From Sodiomyces alkalinus F11 (Eukaryota > Ascomycota > Sordariomycetes > Glomerellales > Plectosphaerellaceae), in NCBI RefSeq assembly GCF_003711515.1, contig NW_021167080.1, positions 4,036,381-4,100,380 on the forward strand: DNA of 64,000 nucleotides, in the 5' to 3' direction. The notes beneath the pieces were generated by a model that saw only the letters and a list, made by a program, of their open reading frames with translations, was not told where the DNA came from and ran no database searches. This document shows positions 9,784 through 21,302 of the stretch, in pieces; the stretch's first letter is position 1, and each line of letters opens with the position of its first letter. Position numbers and translations under genes: made by a program.

Positions 9784-10763
9784 ATGGACCCTGTCGCTGT
9801 CCCTCTCAACTCGGAGGCCTCGGCCGGTGACACCCACAAGCAGACCACGGCGACATTGCCCGCAGAAGTCGTGCAATGTCTCGAGAATGCTCGCTTCGTA
9901 AGTAATCTACCTACCTCACTTACCATGCACGCCCTTCTGCCACGAGTTGGTAATCGACACGACACGACACGACACTGACACCACTGGCAAAACCACAGCT
10001 CCATCTCGCAACATGCACCGGCAACGTCCCTAACCTCTCCCTCATGAACTACACCTACCTCCCCTCGTCCCCGTTTTCGTCCGCCCCCGTCATCGTCATG
10101 ACCACCAACCCGGCCTCCAAGAAGATGAACAACCTCCTCTCCAACCCCAACGTCTCTCTCCTAGTCCACGACTGTACGTGTCCTTCCTCCGCCTGCCTGT
10201 CCCTTCTCTGCGCCAGCAGCACAACCGCTAACATGAGTCCTCACTCCCCCCCCCCCCCAAAAAAGGGGGCCCCCCCCCCCCCCCCCCCCAAAAAAGGGGT
10301 CTCCCACCGCCCCCCCACAACCGCCCGCCGTCCCTCCGGCGGCTCCCCCACCCGCGACCCCCACCGCTCCTCGCTCGCCGCCCTGCTCCTAAACCTCAAC
10401 ACCTCCGCCGTCTCCAGCATCAGCGCCACCATCAACGGCACCGCCCGCCTCCTCGACCACGCCTCCGAAGAAGAGCGCTTCTACCGCGCCCAGCACCTCG
10501 AGAACAACACCTTCGACAACGAGGGCGTCTCCTTCGGCTTCCCCCCTCCCGAACCCGCCGCCGACGCCGGAGCAGACGCACCCCCGACCCCTAGCGTGCA
10601 GGCCGAGGACGGCGGCCGAGGGTGCTTCGTCGCCGGGGAGGACGTCCGCGTTATTGTCGTCTCCATCAGCGATGTGCGCATCAGCGATTGGAAGGGTGGT
10701 GTGCGCGATTATGTGTTGGCGGACGAAGGGGCCCCTGGTGCGGCCATGAATGGGGTGCAATAG
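9784..10763 (+). CDS. FMN-binding split-barrel (pyridoxamine 5'-phosphate oxidase-like) protein
   Basis: Exons are 9784-9897, 9999-10173 and 10297-10763, giving 251 residues. The joined start reads LPAEVVQCLENARF then LHLATCTGNVPNLSLMNYTYL, which is the N-terminal strand pattern of the PNPOx-like split-barrel family, close to yeast YLR456W and YPR172W. A segment PVIVMTTNPASKKMNNLLSN follows, typical for the core. The true PNPOx of vitamin B6 synthesis is shorter and has a different C-terminus, so the enzymatic activity here is unknown. Intron 2 (10174-10296) contains two poly-C/A/G blocks, and its acceptor lies inside the second one. The frame works across it (W-V-S-H-R at the join), but base counts there may be unreliable. 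The protein carries an unusual Pro/Asp/Gly-rich segment near residues 180-215. Confidence 0.85.
10246..10299 (+). repeat. duplicated homopolymer block (poly-C, A6, poly-G)
   Basis: Two successive blocks of the form C-run, six A, G-run: C13 A6 G5 at 10246-10269 and C20 A6 G4 at 10270-10299. They fill the 3' half of intron 2 of the split-barrel gene and include its AG acceptor at 10295-10296. Such runs are prone to sequencing or assembly error. Confidence 0.9.
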
Positions 10764-11578
10764 GCCTTGTGGCCGGGTTGGCCGAGGCAGCTTGTGATAC
10801 TCGGGCTTCCTGCAGTTCGACGACCGAAATCAAGGATTCGGCTGTATAGGTAGGAATTGCGAATCGGAATCAGGAGTTACGCATGGGAATGGTTTTACTG
10901 TGCATGAGTGGAGGATAACCAGGGGAAACGTTTTCTTTCTTCTCTTGCAGGTGGAAGAAACATATGGGTAAAGGAGAGTAAGCATCCTTGAATGGTATGA
11001 AAGTCTCCTTAGATGGCTTTGCGAGAAGAATTAACAACCCATTTTCATCGCAGATGAAGATGGAAGAGTACATCCGCCCCAGCTATTGCGATTCAACGAC
11101 GAGCATGGGAATTTCAATGAGAATTGACTGTATATCAGAAGGCCCGGTAGAAGCGTCTTTTCCATGGCCAACCTGGCATGCTCACACACTGCTCCAGCCT
11201 CGTCAAACTTCGGGGCGTATCCCTTATTCAAACGCCCATTAGGATAGTACTGAATGCCAAACTATTCCTACTGACCGAGACCGAGCAAACCCTCTATTTT
11301 TCCTATTCCCTACCAGGACCGTTCCCTTCGACGACCTTGACCCTAGAACCGAAGACAAAAAAAAAAAAAAAAAAAAAGCTGCAAGCTAGTGCAGAAATCG
11401 TCGAACCCCCGAGAAAAAGAATGTACCGCACTAATACAGGTAAAATTATACACGCCTCTGATCAAAGAGCCTGGGCAGGAGCAAAGAGAACGAGAAAGAA
11501 AAAGCCCAACACCTCAAAAGAACGGTCCCCAAGTACGTAGGGAGCAACCGTCTAGACCATGGGGTGGAAAGCAATGCT
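10764..11578. other. convergent intergenic region, 815 bases
   Basis: Space between the stops of the split-barrel gene and the ECM3-type transporter. It holds a run of about 20 A (near 11359-11377). No gene is seen. It must contain two 3' ends. Confidence 0.5.
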
Positions 11579-13467
11579 TTACAGGGCCCATTCAACCACT
11601 TCCAGGGCACACATGACGAGCACCAGGGTCGAAGGCAAAATCCTGTACAAAAAAAAAAGGGTGTGAGCGAAGACCTCTCGAAACCTACAGCACAGAGGAA
11701 AAAAGGGGAAAAAAAGGAAAAGAAAAAAGAAAGGCAAACAGCCAGAGATAACATACCAGATAACATAGCTCTGGAAGAGAATGTTAGACATAACCCCCTC
11801 GTACACCTCGTTAATCTGGCAAATCTGAGCCAGCTGGAGCGCACTAGGCGCGCCCGTGAGGAGGAAGCAGACAATGACGAAGATGGGGTCGTCCAGAATG
11901 CTGACCGGGACGTACTTGGCGAAGAGGGCGAGGATGGGCGCCATGATGAGCGTAGGGAGGAGCATGCGGCAGACGAGAGACGCGATCAGCAGCCTACGCC
12001 CGATTTGCTTCTCCTCGGCATCGCAGTGGGTTTCGTGCTTCTGCGTGTTGCGCGCGAGGTTCGCGCCCAGCACCACGAGGATGAGCGGCACGGCGACGTT
12101 GCCGCTCGAGATGACCGCGCTCGTCACACTGTTCCGTATGAACGTGCCGGGCGAGAAAAAGAGGCTCTGCAACCCCGGCACGGACGCGACGACGATGGAA
12201 ATGAGCATGGCCCAGAGCGGCGGGTTCATGAACTGCCAGAGGAAATTGTAGACCATGGCGCCCAGCCCGACCACCTTGTCCAGCACGATCCGGATGGGCC
12301 GCGGGAGGCTGTCTCGTATCCTCGTGAGCAAGTTCACTGTGGAGCGTTGGCAGGCGGCGGCTTTGTGGCTGAGGAATGCCTTGGCACGTGCTGGAAGACC
12401 TTCCACTCCATTGGGAATGTCAGGCTCACTCATGGTACGGATGCGAGGAAACGAGAGGAGGTCGTCGTGGTCGTTGATATCGGTGTGATGAGCGGGCGTC
12501 GTGCCGTTCTGGTGTCTGGCCTTCCTGGGAGTAAAGAGGTCGTCGTCGTCAGAATCCGCTTGGAGGAGAGACACGTGCGAACGGTTCATAACGGGAGTGC
12601 GGCCATCGAGGTCCAAATGCGACAGGTTGCTAGTCGACACATTACGGGAGCTGGCAGCCGTATCGCCGCCCAACGACGAGAGGAGAGGGGTGGTCTCATG
12701 GTCATCACCATGTTCACGATACCGATGTTGATTCTGCTCCGGGGAATAACGTCCATCCTCCACTTGCTGGTCCTGATATTCGGGGTATTTGTCCTTGGGG
12801 GCGAGGAGAACATGATAACCCCAACTCCACCTCACGAGCTGACCCAGTTGCTGGAAAATCAGGAGGTAGAGGATACCTCGGGCGGCGACCTTATCGTCGG
12901 AGTCATCGGCGATGCGATCCCAGTGTAGTCCTTTGATCGTCTGAGAGAGGGAAATGACAAGAGAGATGGGCAGCGAGTTGGAGTTTCCGAAGACCCCCAT
13001 TGCCGTGACAAAGTTGGAGGCCCGGCGGCTGAAGCCCATAAGTCTGGCGACGGTGATGGAGACGATCCATGACACTAGGGTCTGGATGATGAAAATAACA
13101 GGGATGATGCCGAGTTCGAGGAGTTTATTGGCATTCAATTGAGAGGCAAGCTTGGTGAAGACTGTATCGGACGGTCAGAGACGGCAACGGCTTTCTCGGG
13201 TGGGCATGGATATGATATGCATAATAACAGCAGCCCAACGAACAACCCGCCATAGCAAAAGAACAGACACAGCTTCAGGTTCAACATACTTAGACAGGGG
13301 GTGAAAAGCATCACATTGAGGTTCGCGAGGAACTTTTGTTTGTCGGTATCGAAATGACCCAGGCGTGCGATGATGTAGCCCGGTAAGCTGACGCAGACGA
13401 CCTGGAGGACGGCCGAGAACACGAGAAGGACGAGATGGTCAAAGGCGGGATGCGAATCGTGAACCAT
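11579..13467 (-). CDS. ecm3: auxin efflux carrier family (ECM3-type) membrane transporter
   Basis: Exons are 13467-13290, 13161-11757 and 11642-11579, giving 548 residues from the ATG at 13467. Another in-frame ATG at 13539 would add 24 residues; I prefer 13467 because the family begins near HPAFDHLVLLVF. The N-terminal hydrophobic half contains GYIIARLGHFD, NLNVMLFTPCLIFTKLASQL (the last joined across intron 1) and GVFGNSNSLPISLVISLSQT. A long acidic, Ser-rich cytoplasmic loop of about 200 residues separates it from the C-terminal half, which has SGNVAVPLILVVLGANLAR and TGAPSALQLAQICQIN. The last exon adds W-ILPSTLVLVMCALEVVEW. This matches yeast Ecm3 and relatives, thought to be endoplasmic reticulum or plasma membrane proteins; the substrate is unknown. 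Confidence 0.88.
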
Positions 13468-15450
13468 GGCTTGTTGCAGGTTGAGGGAAGGCGGTTCGTA
13501 GGAGGTGGGCGACCTGAAGAAAAAGCCTTCGAATGCCATGGCGAGCGAAACACCACAGGAAAGGAGAAAATATAAGGATAAGAAAGGCAATGCCACGGCA
13601 CGAAACGGTACTCTCGTATGCCAACGGTGGTATGACTTTTGCGGTGGTGGCCACGAAAGTTTGCGCCTCCTCAGTTGGACGCAATGCGAGGGCGACTCCG
13701 CAGGCCGGACCGGAGCGGCGTCGGGTGAATCGAAGAGGTTGTCTCTAATAAGGGCCCCGTCTAAGGAACCGACGAACGCCTCGTGCGTCTCGTGGGCGTC
13801 TTAGGTCGAAGATGACGACGTCGAAGGTTCGATTTTTGCGAGTTTCTCGAAGCCTGTATCGGGAGAAGAAAAGAAGAAAAGAAGAAGAAAAGAAGAAGAA
13901 AAGAAGAAGAAAAAAAAGGATGGGGGAGAAGGAGGCGTTGAAAGGAGTTGTGGGTTAGAATCACGACAGGCCAGGAGGGAGCAGCCGATTCAAGATAACA
14001 CAGCGTAAAGTCAGCATTCTCCAGTAAAGTCGTTGGACGAGGATGGCAAGAAGAGATCGGGAGGGCGAGACGAGAGAGGGATCCGTGGGCAGTGCCAGTT
14101 GGTTATTGGGAGAGCTCGAGCTAAGTGGAAAAAAAGTTGGGTCTGGGGGAAATAGTTTGACCGAGAGGCAAGTACGTTCCACACCAGTACACGGTTCTTC
14201 TTTATGATGTATCGGTACCAGCCAAACAATGAGAGGGTAGCCTTGGATGGCGGTTGGTAAAGCAACGGTAAGAGGAGAAACAAAGAAAAAAAGCGGACAG
14301 TTTTGGAAGTCAGAAGTCCGGGGGACGCGTCGCGATGTATCCGTACTTTCTTATCACAACGTTTTGTGTAACTAGGTACCTCAGCGTTTAGAACATGTCC
14401 AAGCTATGACACTATCTCTACCTCTACCTTATCCATGTTTATCCTTAAAACTACTAAGGAGTTTCCCCCGACCATATTAATTCGGCAATTTTAATACGTC
14501 TTTCCTATCGTTGTGGCTATACCGGGCGCGACTCTGTTAGTAATATAAGGTATATCTTAAAACGCACGATTTTCCCGGAATACTTTCTATACTTGAAGCA
14601 CGAGTAATTAAAATGTGTACCCAAAGGTTGGTGCCTGGACTGCCATTGACATCTGTACCTTAGACTTGGCGGTACCTGTCTGCCTCCCAGGTCAGTGGTG
14701 GCTTTATCTTATCGGAAATTTATAGCCAATTATCATCGTCGAATGGCAAGAGCTGTTCCGCTTCGCCCATTATCTCACAATTTTAGAGCTCCAACACACC
14801 ACCAATCAGAGGCCCAGTGTCGCCCACGATGACGAGAGGAGCGATAGATAGGCCATGCCGCGTTCTGCCTTGGTTCAATGACGTAAGGTATTGAAACTGA
14901 CAATGTTTTTTAGCAGCAAGGCGTCATCTGCGCCCAACGTCGACCAGTGTATCCGTACACGTTACGAAACGCTCCGTGCATCGTCGAGAGAATGCGTGTC
15001 TACCTGATTCATTCATTCGCCCTACGGAGTACACGACTGCCACGTAGCATACTGGACGCCCTGGCGAAACAACTGATATTGTTCTTTATTATTCTCTGCC
15101 AATTCCGGTCTACTGTACAATGATCTCACTACTCGCACAACGATTCTCATCACGTGATTTCCCCAATTCTTTCACAAGTGTCCCCATCGAGGAGATGCCG
15201 CGCACGTATCCGATTTGGATTTCCGATTTTGCGAAATGCGTGTTGTGTTACTACTTTAATGTGTGGGCATATCAGGGTAGCTACTCCGTAATAGCGACTT
15301 CTTTGCCAGAGAAATTCGGCAGGTAGCGTATTAAACCCTTTCTCAAACTCCCAAGTCGACGCACCATCGCAACCGTATATTACCATATCTGACACTCATC
15401 CCCAGAATATCGGAAAGGGGGCCTGACAAGACGCTAGGTCGTTTAGTACC
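13468..15450. other. gene-free region, about 2 kb, partly AT-rich
   Basis: The first few hundred bases should be the promoter and leader of the transporter gene. A purine repeat lies at 13863-13918. From about 14330 to 15120 the sequence is visibly richer in A and T than its surroundings and has no coding signal, which could be a decayed repeat, but I recognise no element. TACGGAGTA words lie at 15023-15031 and, inverted, at 15282-15290. Confidence 0.5.
13863..13918. repeat. GAAGAAAA-type purine tract
   Basis: A run of about 56 bases made only of G and A, with irregular copies of AAGAAGAAAAG. Confidence 0.9.
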
Positions 15451-16386
15451 TTAGTCACGACCACTGCCCTGGTCAGCAGTGACTCGCGCGTATACAACGA
15501 GCCAATCTCCGTCATGAGCGTTGCCGTCCTTATCAACCTTGATCTTCTGTTTCTGCTCCCAGATACGGTCCGCGGCAATCTCCGACAGGGAGAGGTAGGC
15601 GTCGTCGTATGAATCGTCGTCTTCCGTGGTCAGAGGGCTCGCAGTCGACACCACGAACCGGAGGCTCTTCCCGCCGTCAGGCACGGCGGCTGTGTTGCGG
15701 TACTCCTCGGGGGTGGCGGCGCGAGCGGGGGCAGTAGCAGTAGCGGGAGCGGGAGCGGGAGAGGGGGAGCGCCTGAAAGCCTTGTCAAGGACTTTCCGGA
15801 GCAGGCCGGTTCCACGGGCGGACTCGGCCACGTCCTTCTCGGCGGTGGCCTTCTTCTCTGTCTCTTCTTCCGTTTTGCATTTCTCCGCCTCTTCTTCGGC
15901 TTTGCGTTGTTCCTCCTCTTCTTCGGCTCTGCGTTTCAGCGCCTCTTGTTTGTTTCTGGCTCTGGCTAGTCCCTCGGAGAATAGTTTGTTTCTCGGTTCA
16001 TATGCTTCTTTGGCTTTGCATTCCGCTACCTCCTCTGCCTTACGCGTCTCGTGGGCCTGGGCGGCGGCGCGCTCGCTGTCCCGCAGTCGCTGGATGGCAC
16101 GTTCGGCGTTCCTTCTGGCGATGACTTGTTCGGCCTTGCGGCGCTCTTCCCGGAACTGGGCAGCTCCCACCTCGACATTGTAGGAGCGGATCTCCCCAGC
16201 CAACCCGCGGACTGATGCTACCTTGGCTCTGGCGTCCTCATCGTCGCGCGAGCGCACCCATCCCTCCTTTTGGGCTCCGTTCATGTTGAGGAACAACTTC
16301 TGGATGGCTTCGTAAGACTCGTTTATCTCTTGGTTGCCCAAGGCTGCAATGTTCTCGAGTAGGGCAATGAGATGGCCCCCAAGCAT
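15451..16386 (-). CDS. isolated coiled-coil protein of unknown function
   Basis: One uninterrupted frame from ATG at 16386 to TAA at 15451 codes 311 residues. Residues of roughly 75-200 are almost all charged (Arg, Lys, Glu, Ala), with repeated blocks such as RRAEEEEEQRKAEEEAEKC that predict a long helical coiled coil. A Pro/Ala-rich linker follows (SPSPAPAPATATAP), then an acidic segment and a C-terminal part ending WEQKQKIKVDKDGNAHDGD. No signal peptide, membrane segment or catalytic motif is seen. It sits alone between gene-poor stretches. A protein of this type is easily matched by chance to myosin or TolA-like coiled coils, so homology by composition should be ignored. I do not recognise it. 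Confidence 0.65.
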   Translation of the reverse strand: MLGGHLIALLENIAALGNQEINESYEAIQKLFLNMNGAQKEGWVRSRDDEDARAKVASVRGLAGEIRSYNVEVGAAQFREERRKAEQVIARRNAERAIQRLRDSERAAAQAHETRKAEEVAECKAKEAYEPRNKLFSEGLARARNKQEALKRRAEEEEEQRKAEEEAEKCKTEEETEKKATAEKDVAESARGTGLLRKVLDKAFRRSPSPAPAPATATAPARAATPEEYRNTAAVPDGGKSLRFVVSTASPLTTEDDDSYDDAYLSLSEIAADRIWEQKQKIKVDKDGNAHDGDWLVVYARVTADQGSGRD

Positions 16387-19300
16387 TCTTGTCTGTTTCT
16401 AGTGAGTTTTCCATGACCTTATCTGTCTATCAGAGGGGGGAAACGATACCTGAAAGCGATAGAAGGCAGAACTTCTTTAAGTGAACGCTGGATTCTGGAA
16501 TTCACCAGAAGCCTATCCCAGCAAGTAAAGTCTTTGTTGCTGTGATTTCACGACCTGAAAGAAAAAAAAAAAAAAAAAAACCAGAGCCACTTCTTCTTTT
16601 TCTTTCTTGCGAGAAAGGGGTTATTGGTTCATCTCCGGTCGCTCGGCACCTTCCTCTTCAGCTTGTTCGTGTCGTAATGGGGGCAATTAAGCTCTAGGAG
16701 ATCTGTTCTTTGACGACTTGTTCGGATTTTGCGAAAGATATTGGGTGGTTAGGTTGCCACCTCAGTCTTTCCGTGTTGCTTTCACCGGCCAATTATCCCT
16801 CTGTCTGCACCTTATCCATGATGGGGAGCAGACACGGCGATTATGTTTGGTTTTCCCTACTTTGGGTGCTTATTGAAAGCAGGTCAAATTCGGGTCGGGT
16901 CGAATATCAAACGTCGTCCTGTCAGATATCTCTGCGCGGAATCTCTTGATCTCACGTCTTATTATAGTCTGCATGGACAGGAGGAGATAGGGTCCAGGTA
17001 GAGCCAAAGATTATCTACTTTTCTCGCAGGGCTTGTGCGGCTTTTCCAGGGCATCAGATCAGAAGGAAACGAAGTTACTCCTGCCTCTGAGTACCTCGGA
17101 TGATGTGGAGGCGTTCAGCCCACGAAAGTTAATTTACATCGAGAGTCTGAGGCTGTTTCGTATTGCAACAGCCATCCCAAGTCAAAGGACTTGGGAGAAC
17201 ATGGGCCATGGAAGATACAGCCAAAATTCTTGATTATCGGACTACTCCGTATCATCTTGGCCAAATTGTAGAAAGGCCAAGGGGTGTAGAGTAGGAGACT
17301 CGGTCCCGGCGGTCCTGATTCTGCGTCGACTTATAGCAACCCTCTTGATTTCCCCCCTTGGATGAGGTTTCCCCTCTGCTTTTGATAACCTACTAAATTT
17401 ATATGCCAAGGTGTAGTCCTTGGGCAGAGATAACGCATTGTACTCGTACTCTATCAAGTCCGGGCTTTGGACGAATCAGTGCATAGAGAGGATTGTATAT
17501 CACTGCCCCTGAATTGACTTCGATTACTTACATTAAGATCTACTCCGTACCAGTTGTCCGTAACTCCGTATAGGCCTGACGAGTTGGGGCCGCCCGTCGC
17601 ACCTTTGATAAAGATGTGTGTGCGCCGTACAGATCCACGCACTGATTACGGTCGGAGCACCATAGACATGTGCCGTATGCTGCGGGTAGAGCATTTTGTC
17701 GGGCAACAGGACCCTGTACATAGATGTTGGCATGAAGTGGCGTGGTGTTAAAGTGGCGTTCGTCAACGCCAACGTGGAACGACAGGACCAGGCAGTGTAT
17801 CCGACATTGCAATTGACATTGGTGGTTTGGGGATGAGTCCAGGGGGCAGGGGGCGGGAGCATTACGTGGCTAGTGAAGTGTTGACCATATGGCGGACACA
17901 ATGCCGAAGCGAAGGATTGCTGTTATTGGTAAGCGGAAGGGGCTCCAGTCGCATTCAGGCCAATGAGGCGTTTTTCAGGGAGTAACTCATGCCGAACAGG
18001 ACCCCGTGGCGAAGAAGTCAGAATAACTGGGGAGACGAAAATGGAACGTGGGGATTTATTGGTTGTTAGGACTACGGAGGGGGTACCTAGGTAGGTAGGT
18101 AGCCCATCGAGGAGAATGATAAAAAGTGGCCGACCTTAGGTAGCCAAGTAAGCTACGGTACTCTACTAGCGTGGACGGCTGAATAACCAAACAAACCTCA
18201 GCCGCAGGCGGAGATTTTGATCCGGGATGTCGGGGGCGCGGAGTGGCCGCTTCGTACCTTATACAAATACGTAAGCAATCAAAGGAGCAGTCGGTACTCT
18301 GAACGTTCATATTCGGTTTTCCGTACGGAGCAGCTCTATGAACTCGCATCGAATGCTTCTTCCCAGTTATCCAAAGGATCAATGATTTTGACCATGGCAG
18401 AGGACGAAGCAATTGGCCAGAAAGGTTCCACATCCCTATGCTAAACGATGCAGGGTGAACAGCGAGACACCAAAGACAAGGTGAAAATGGGACCAGGGGA
18501 TGTAGGAACGACGTCAGAATTGGACGGGGAGGGGACATGGAGACGAATGAGCCACATATGAGCCACATCTCTCCCGCCAATGCCGGGCACGAGGTACGTG
18601 GTATAGTCCACTTAAAGTTATGACAGGCGTTTCGGTGACCTTGCTAAGGCCAGACTTCGTCCTATACGTGAGCGAATAAACGGAGATGGGTCTGCAGGTA
18701 ATAAACCATTATAATAGGAGCTAATTCCGAGGCATGTCCCGCCGCGGAGGCAGGCTAGTGGCGGCTTTGCTGAAGCACGGCCCTGGGCGTCATTGCGCAA
18801 TCTATCACAGGTACCTTCTCGTACAACAGTCACAGGGTTCCGGTAGCATCGCAAGTAATTGTTCAAAGGCATAGATTGTCGATATCGCTGTTGATCAGAG
18901 CATGGCGTGGGATGACATTCTACACTACACGTGTAGGACTTGCTTCGTCTTCGCAGATGTGTCATCGAGAGACCGGCATACATATGCAAGGTAAGGCAGC
19001 TTCCAAATCCCATATCCAGGCATAAAAGCGGCAGATGTACAATGTACAACGCACCTCCTGGCTATGGCCCATTGCGACAGGAACCAGGTATAATGTGGCA
19101 TGCTGACGGATGGGGAAATACTGTGCCGAGGAGAGCACCCAATGAGAACCCTCTCGAAAGTGACTCGCCTTACAATTTTTTTTTTTTTTTAAAAATTTCT
19201 CTCTCTCTTTTTCTTACTTCTTTTTTTGAGAAAGCACAAGAAAATCCCTCGTGGAGACACCGGCACCATCGTGTTTTACCTTACCTTAGGTACCTAAGGT

Positions 19301-21302
19301 ACCTTATATTTTGAATACTCGTACGGAGTACTCATCCCGCTCCTGCCCATGTGCCGTGATACCTAAGGTACGGAGCAGGACGTACAGTAGAGGGTACTAC
19401 GAAGTACACATGTATGTACTTGATATCCAGGGGGCATGAAGGGGCACAACTTTAGCAATACAGACTTCGTACCTGGCTCTATTACTATTAGGTGGAATAT
19501 TTCGGCGTGGTTAGCCTTGAATAACGGGCGGTGTTCCCGGATTACGGGGAATTCCATTCCATGGAATTTGGAACCTGAATGGAGAAAACTCGAAATCCCG
19601 GTGTTGAACCCGAGAGAGAGGCTTTGAAGACCATCACCGCACCTTATGGCGTTTTCTCGAACAGCGGTTGTACCAAGTACCTAGGTAATTACCCACTTAA
19701 GGTACCTTACCTTACACTGAGGCAACCTCGATGACCCACATCCTGTGGCTTGGGCAAGCGACCCACACCTGTACCCGACGCCACCTGGACCAATCCTTGT
19801 CCAGTACGGAGTACGGAGTAGAGTACCTACGAATACGTACATGTGAATCTGTGAAACGTCGGGCGAACCCCTCCTTTCGCCATCGTTTCCCCTCTTTCGC
19901 TTTTTTTCGATGCTCTCGAAAGGTAGAATTTACAGTGCGTCGTGTACCTTATGGATATAGGTCGTTTGATTGGCGGGGAGATATACCTTGACGCGAAGCA
20001 GGGTGTGAAGTACGTATTCGAATATCTCGTAACACTTGAATCGGTGCAAGTGCAGGAGCAAGTGCAGGTGCAACTCCCAAAATCTGCACTGCAAGAGCTA
20101 CCCGGGTATGCTTTCTTCTCTTGCTCGTCTGCCGTCTTCATCCAACATCCTCGATTCTCTCCCCCTCCCTCTCTTATCACCGCTTCCTATCCGCCACCTT
20201 CCTCCTATTCTGCTTCTTCTCTTCTTCTTCTTCTTCTTCTTCTTCTTCCCCTCCCGGTAATAATATTCTTCATCCCTCCAAGTCCTTGATACGTCAGATA
20301 TTCTGCTTCTTTGGGCTCTCAGTCGGCAAACCAAAGGCCCTTCTTGGGAAGAGATAATCGCATCGATTCGGTCAATCCACTTTGCTCTCGTGCTAGTGGT
20401 CACTACGATATTCGTTCGAATCCGCGACCTACGCCGCGCCACGCCAGGTCGGTTCAGGTACAAGGCTTTCTACCGGGCTGGGCCTATTTGGGCCTGGTCG
20501 CTGAACCCAGTTCCTATAGTTCCCTTTACCGACTCCCTCCGCCTTCCCCCCAGGAAAATAAATAAATAAATAAATCCGCAGCTCCCGCAAACTTTCAGGC
20601 CCTGTTCTTACTCCCTTCTATTCTCACTAGACTCGGCTGCTCTAGTCGCAGCTCTTGGGCTCACTGGCTTGCCGTTCTGGCGCTGTTGTCCTCGCTTTCT
20701 CCTTTTTACGAACGGGCTGGAAAACAAACGATACATCGACAGCCCCTCCTACTTCACTCCGACAATTCAAACTGCGAACTGATCGACTGCGTATTCCCGT
20801 TGTTCCTCCCCACATCGGAACCGGGCCTCGAGCCGACCCCGGGCAGGAGAAGAAGTCGGCCTTGTCCGGACTCTGTCGTCGCAAACCACAACGGTCAGTC
20901 ACAGGCTGCTTTTTGCACTCTGCAGTCTCTTTGTATCGGCTCGCTGCGGCGCTTGTCTCCTCTTTCCGGTCCGCCTCGACCTTCCCTGTGCCACGATCGC
21001 TAGCGTACATCTAACCTCGCTTTAAGACCACACGGCCGCCACAACCCTCCACGGTATTTCTCCTTCTCGTCGTTAGCAGCTTCGCACGCTGTGCCATATC
21101 CTGTTGCTGGAACAATCCATATCGAGCTCCCATTTCCCCACATGGTGACTTATACTTATCATCGTCCAACTGCCAAAACTTACCAGCCGAGCGCGAGGCG
21201 CTCTATCAATTACCATCGCAACCTGCGAGGCCCGTTCATCTACCCTCCGACTATCTCCCACTCTGATTATTGTCTCGAGAACTCATCACGGTCTGCTTTA
21301 CA
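16387..21302. other. gene-poor region, 4.9 kb
   Basis: No frame here shows a recognisable protein; the short open frames have no conserved motif. The last few hundred bases should be the PBS2 promoter and leader. The region is marked by palindromic words: CCTTAGGTACCTAAGG (19284-19299), GTACC/CCTAGG clusters at 18081-18102 and 19677-19716, TACGGAGTA at 19322-19330 and twice in tandem at 19805-19820, and the inverse at 17243-17251 and 17541-17549. A CTT repeat lies at 20213-20248 and an AAAT repeat at about 20555-20575. Confidence 0.55.
20213..20248. repeat. CTT trinucleotide microsatellite
   Basis: About 36 bases of nearly perfect CTT repeat, about 1.05 kb before the PBS2 start codon. It could lie in the promoter or an upstream leader. 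Confidence 0.9.

Noticed and set aside
18056..18580. Minus-strand open frame of 174 codons
   Set aside because: Composition and lack of motifs suggest chance; it lies in palindrome-rich gene-poor DNA.
20385..20425. Possible tRNA with GTTCGAATCC box
   Set aside because: The bases on both sides of the would-be T loop do not pair, and no acceptor stem can be formed.
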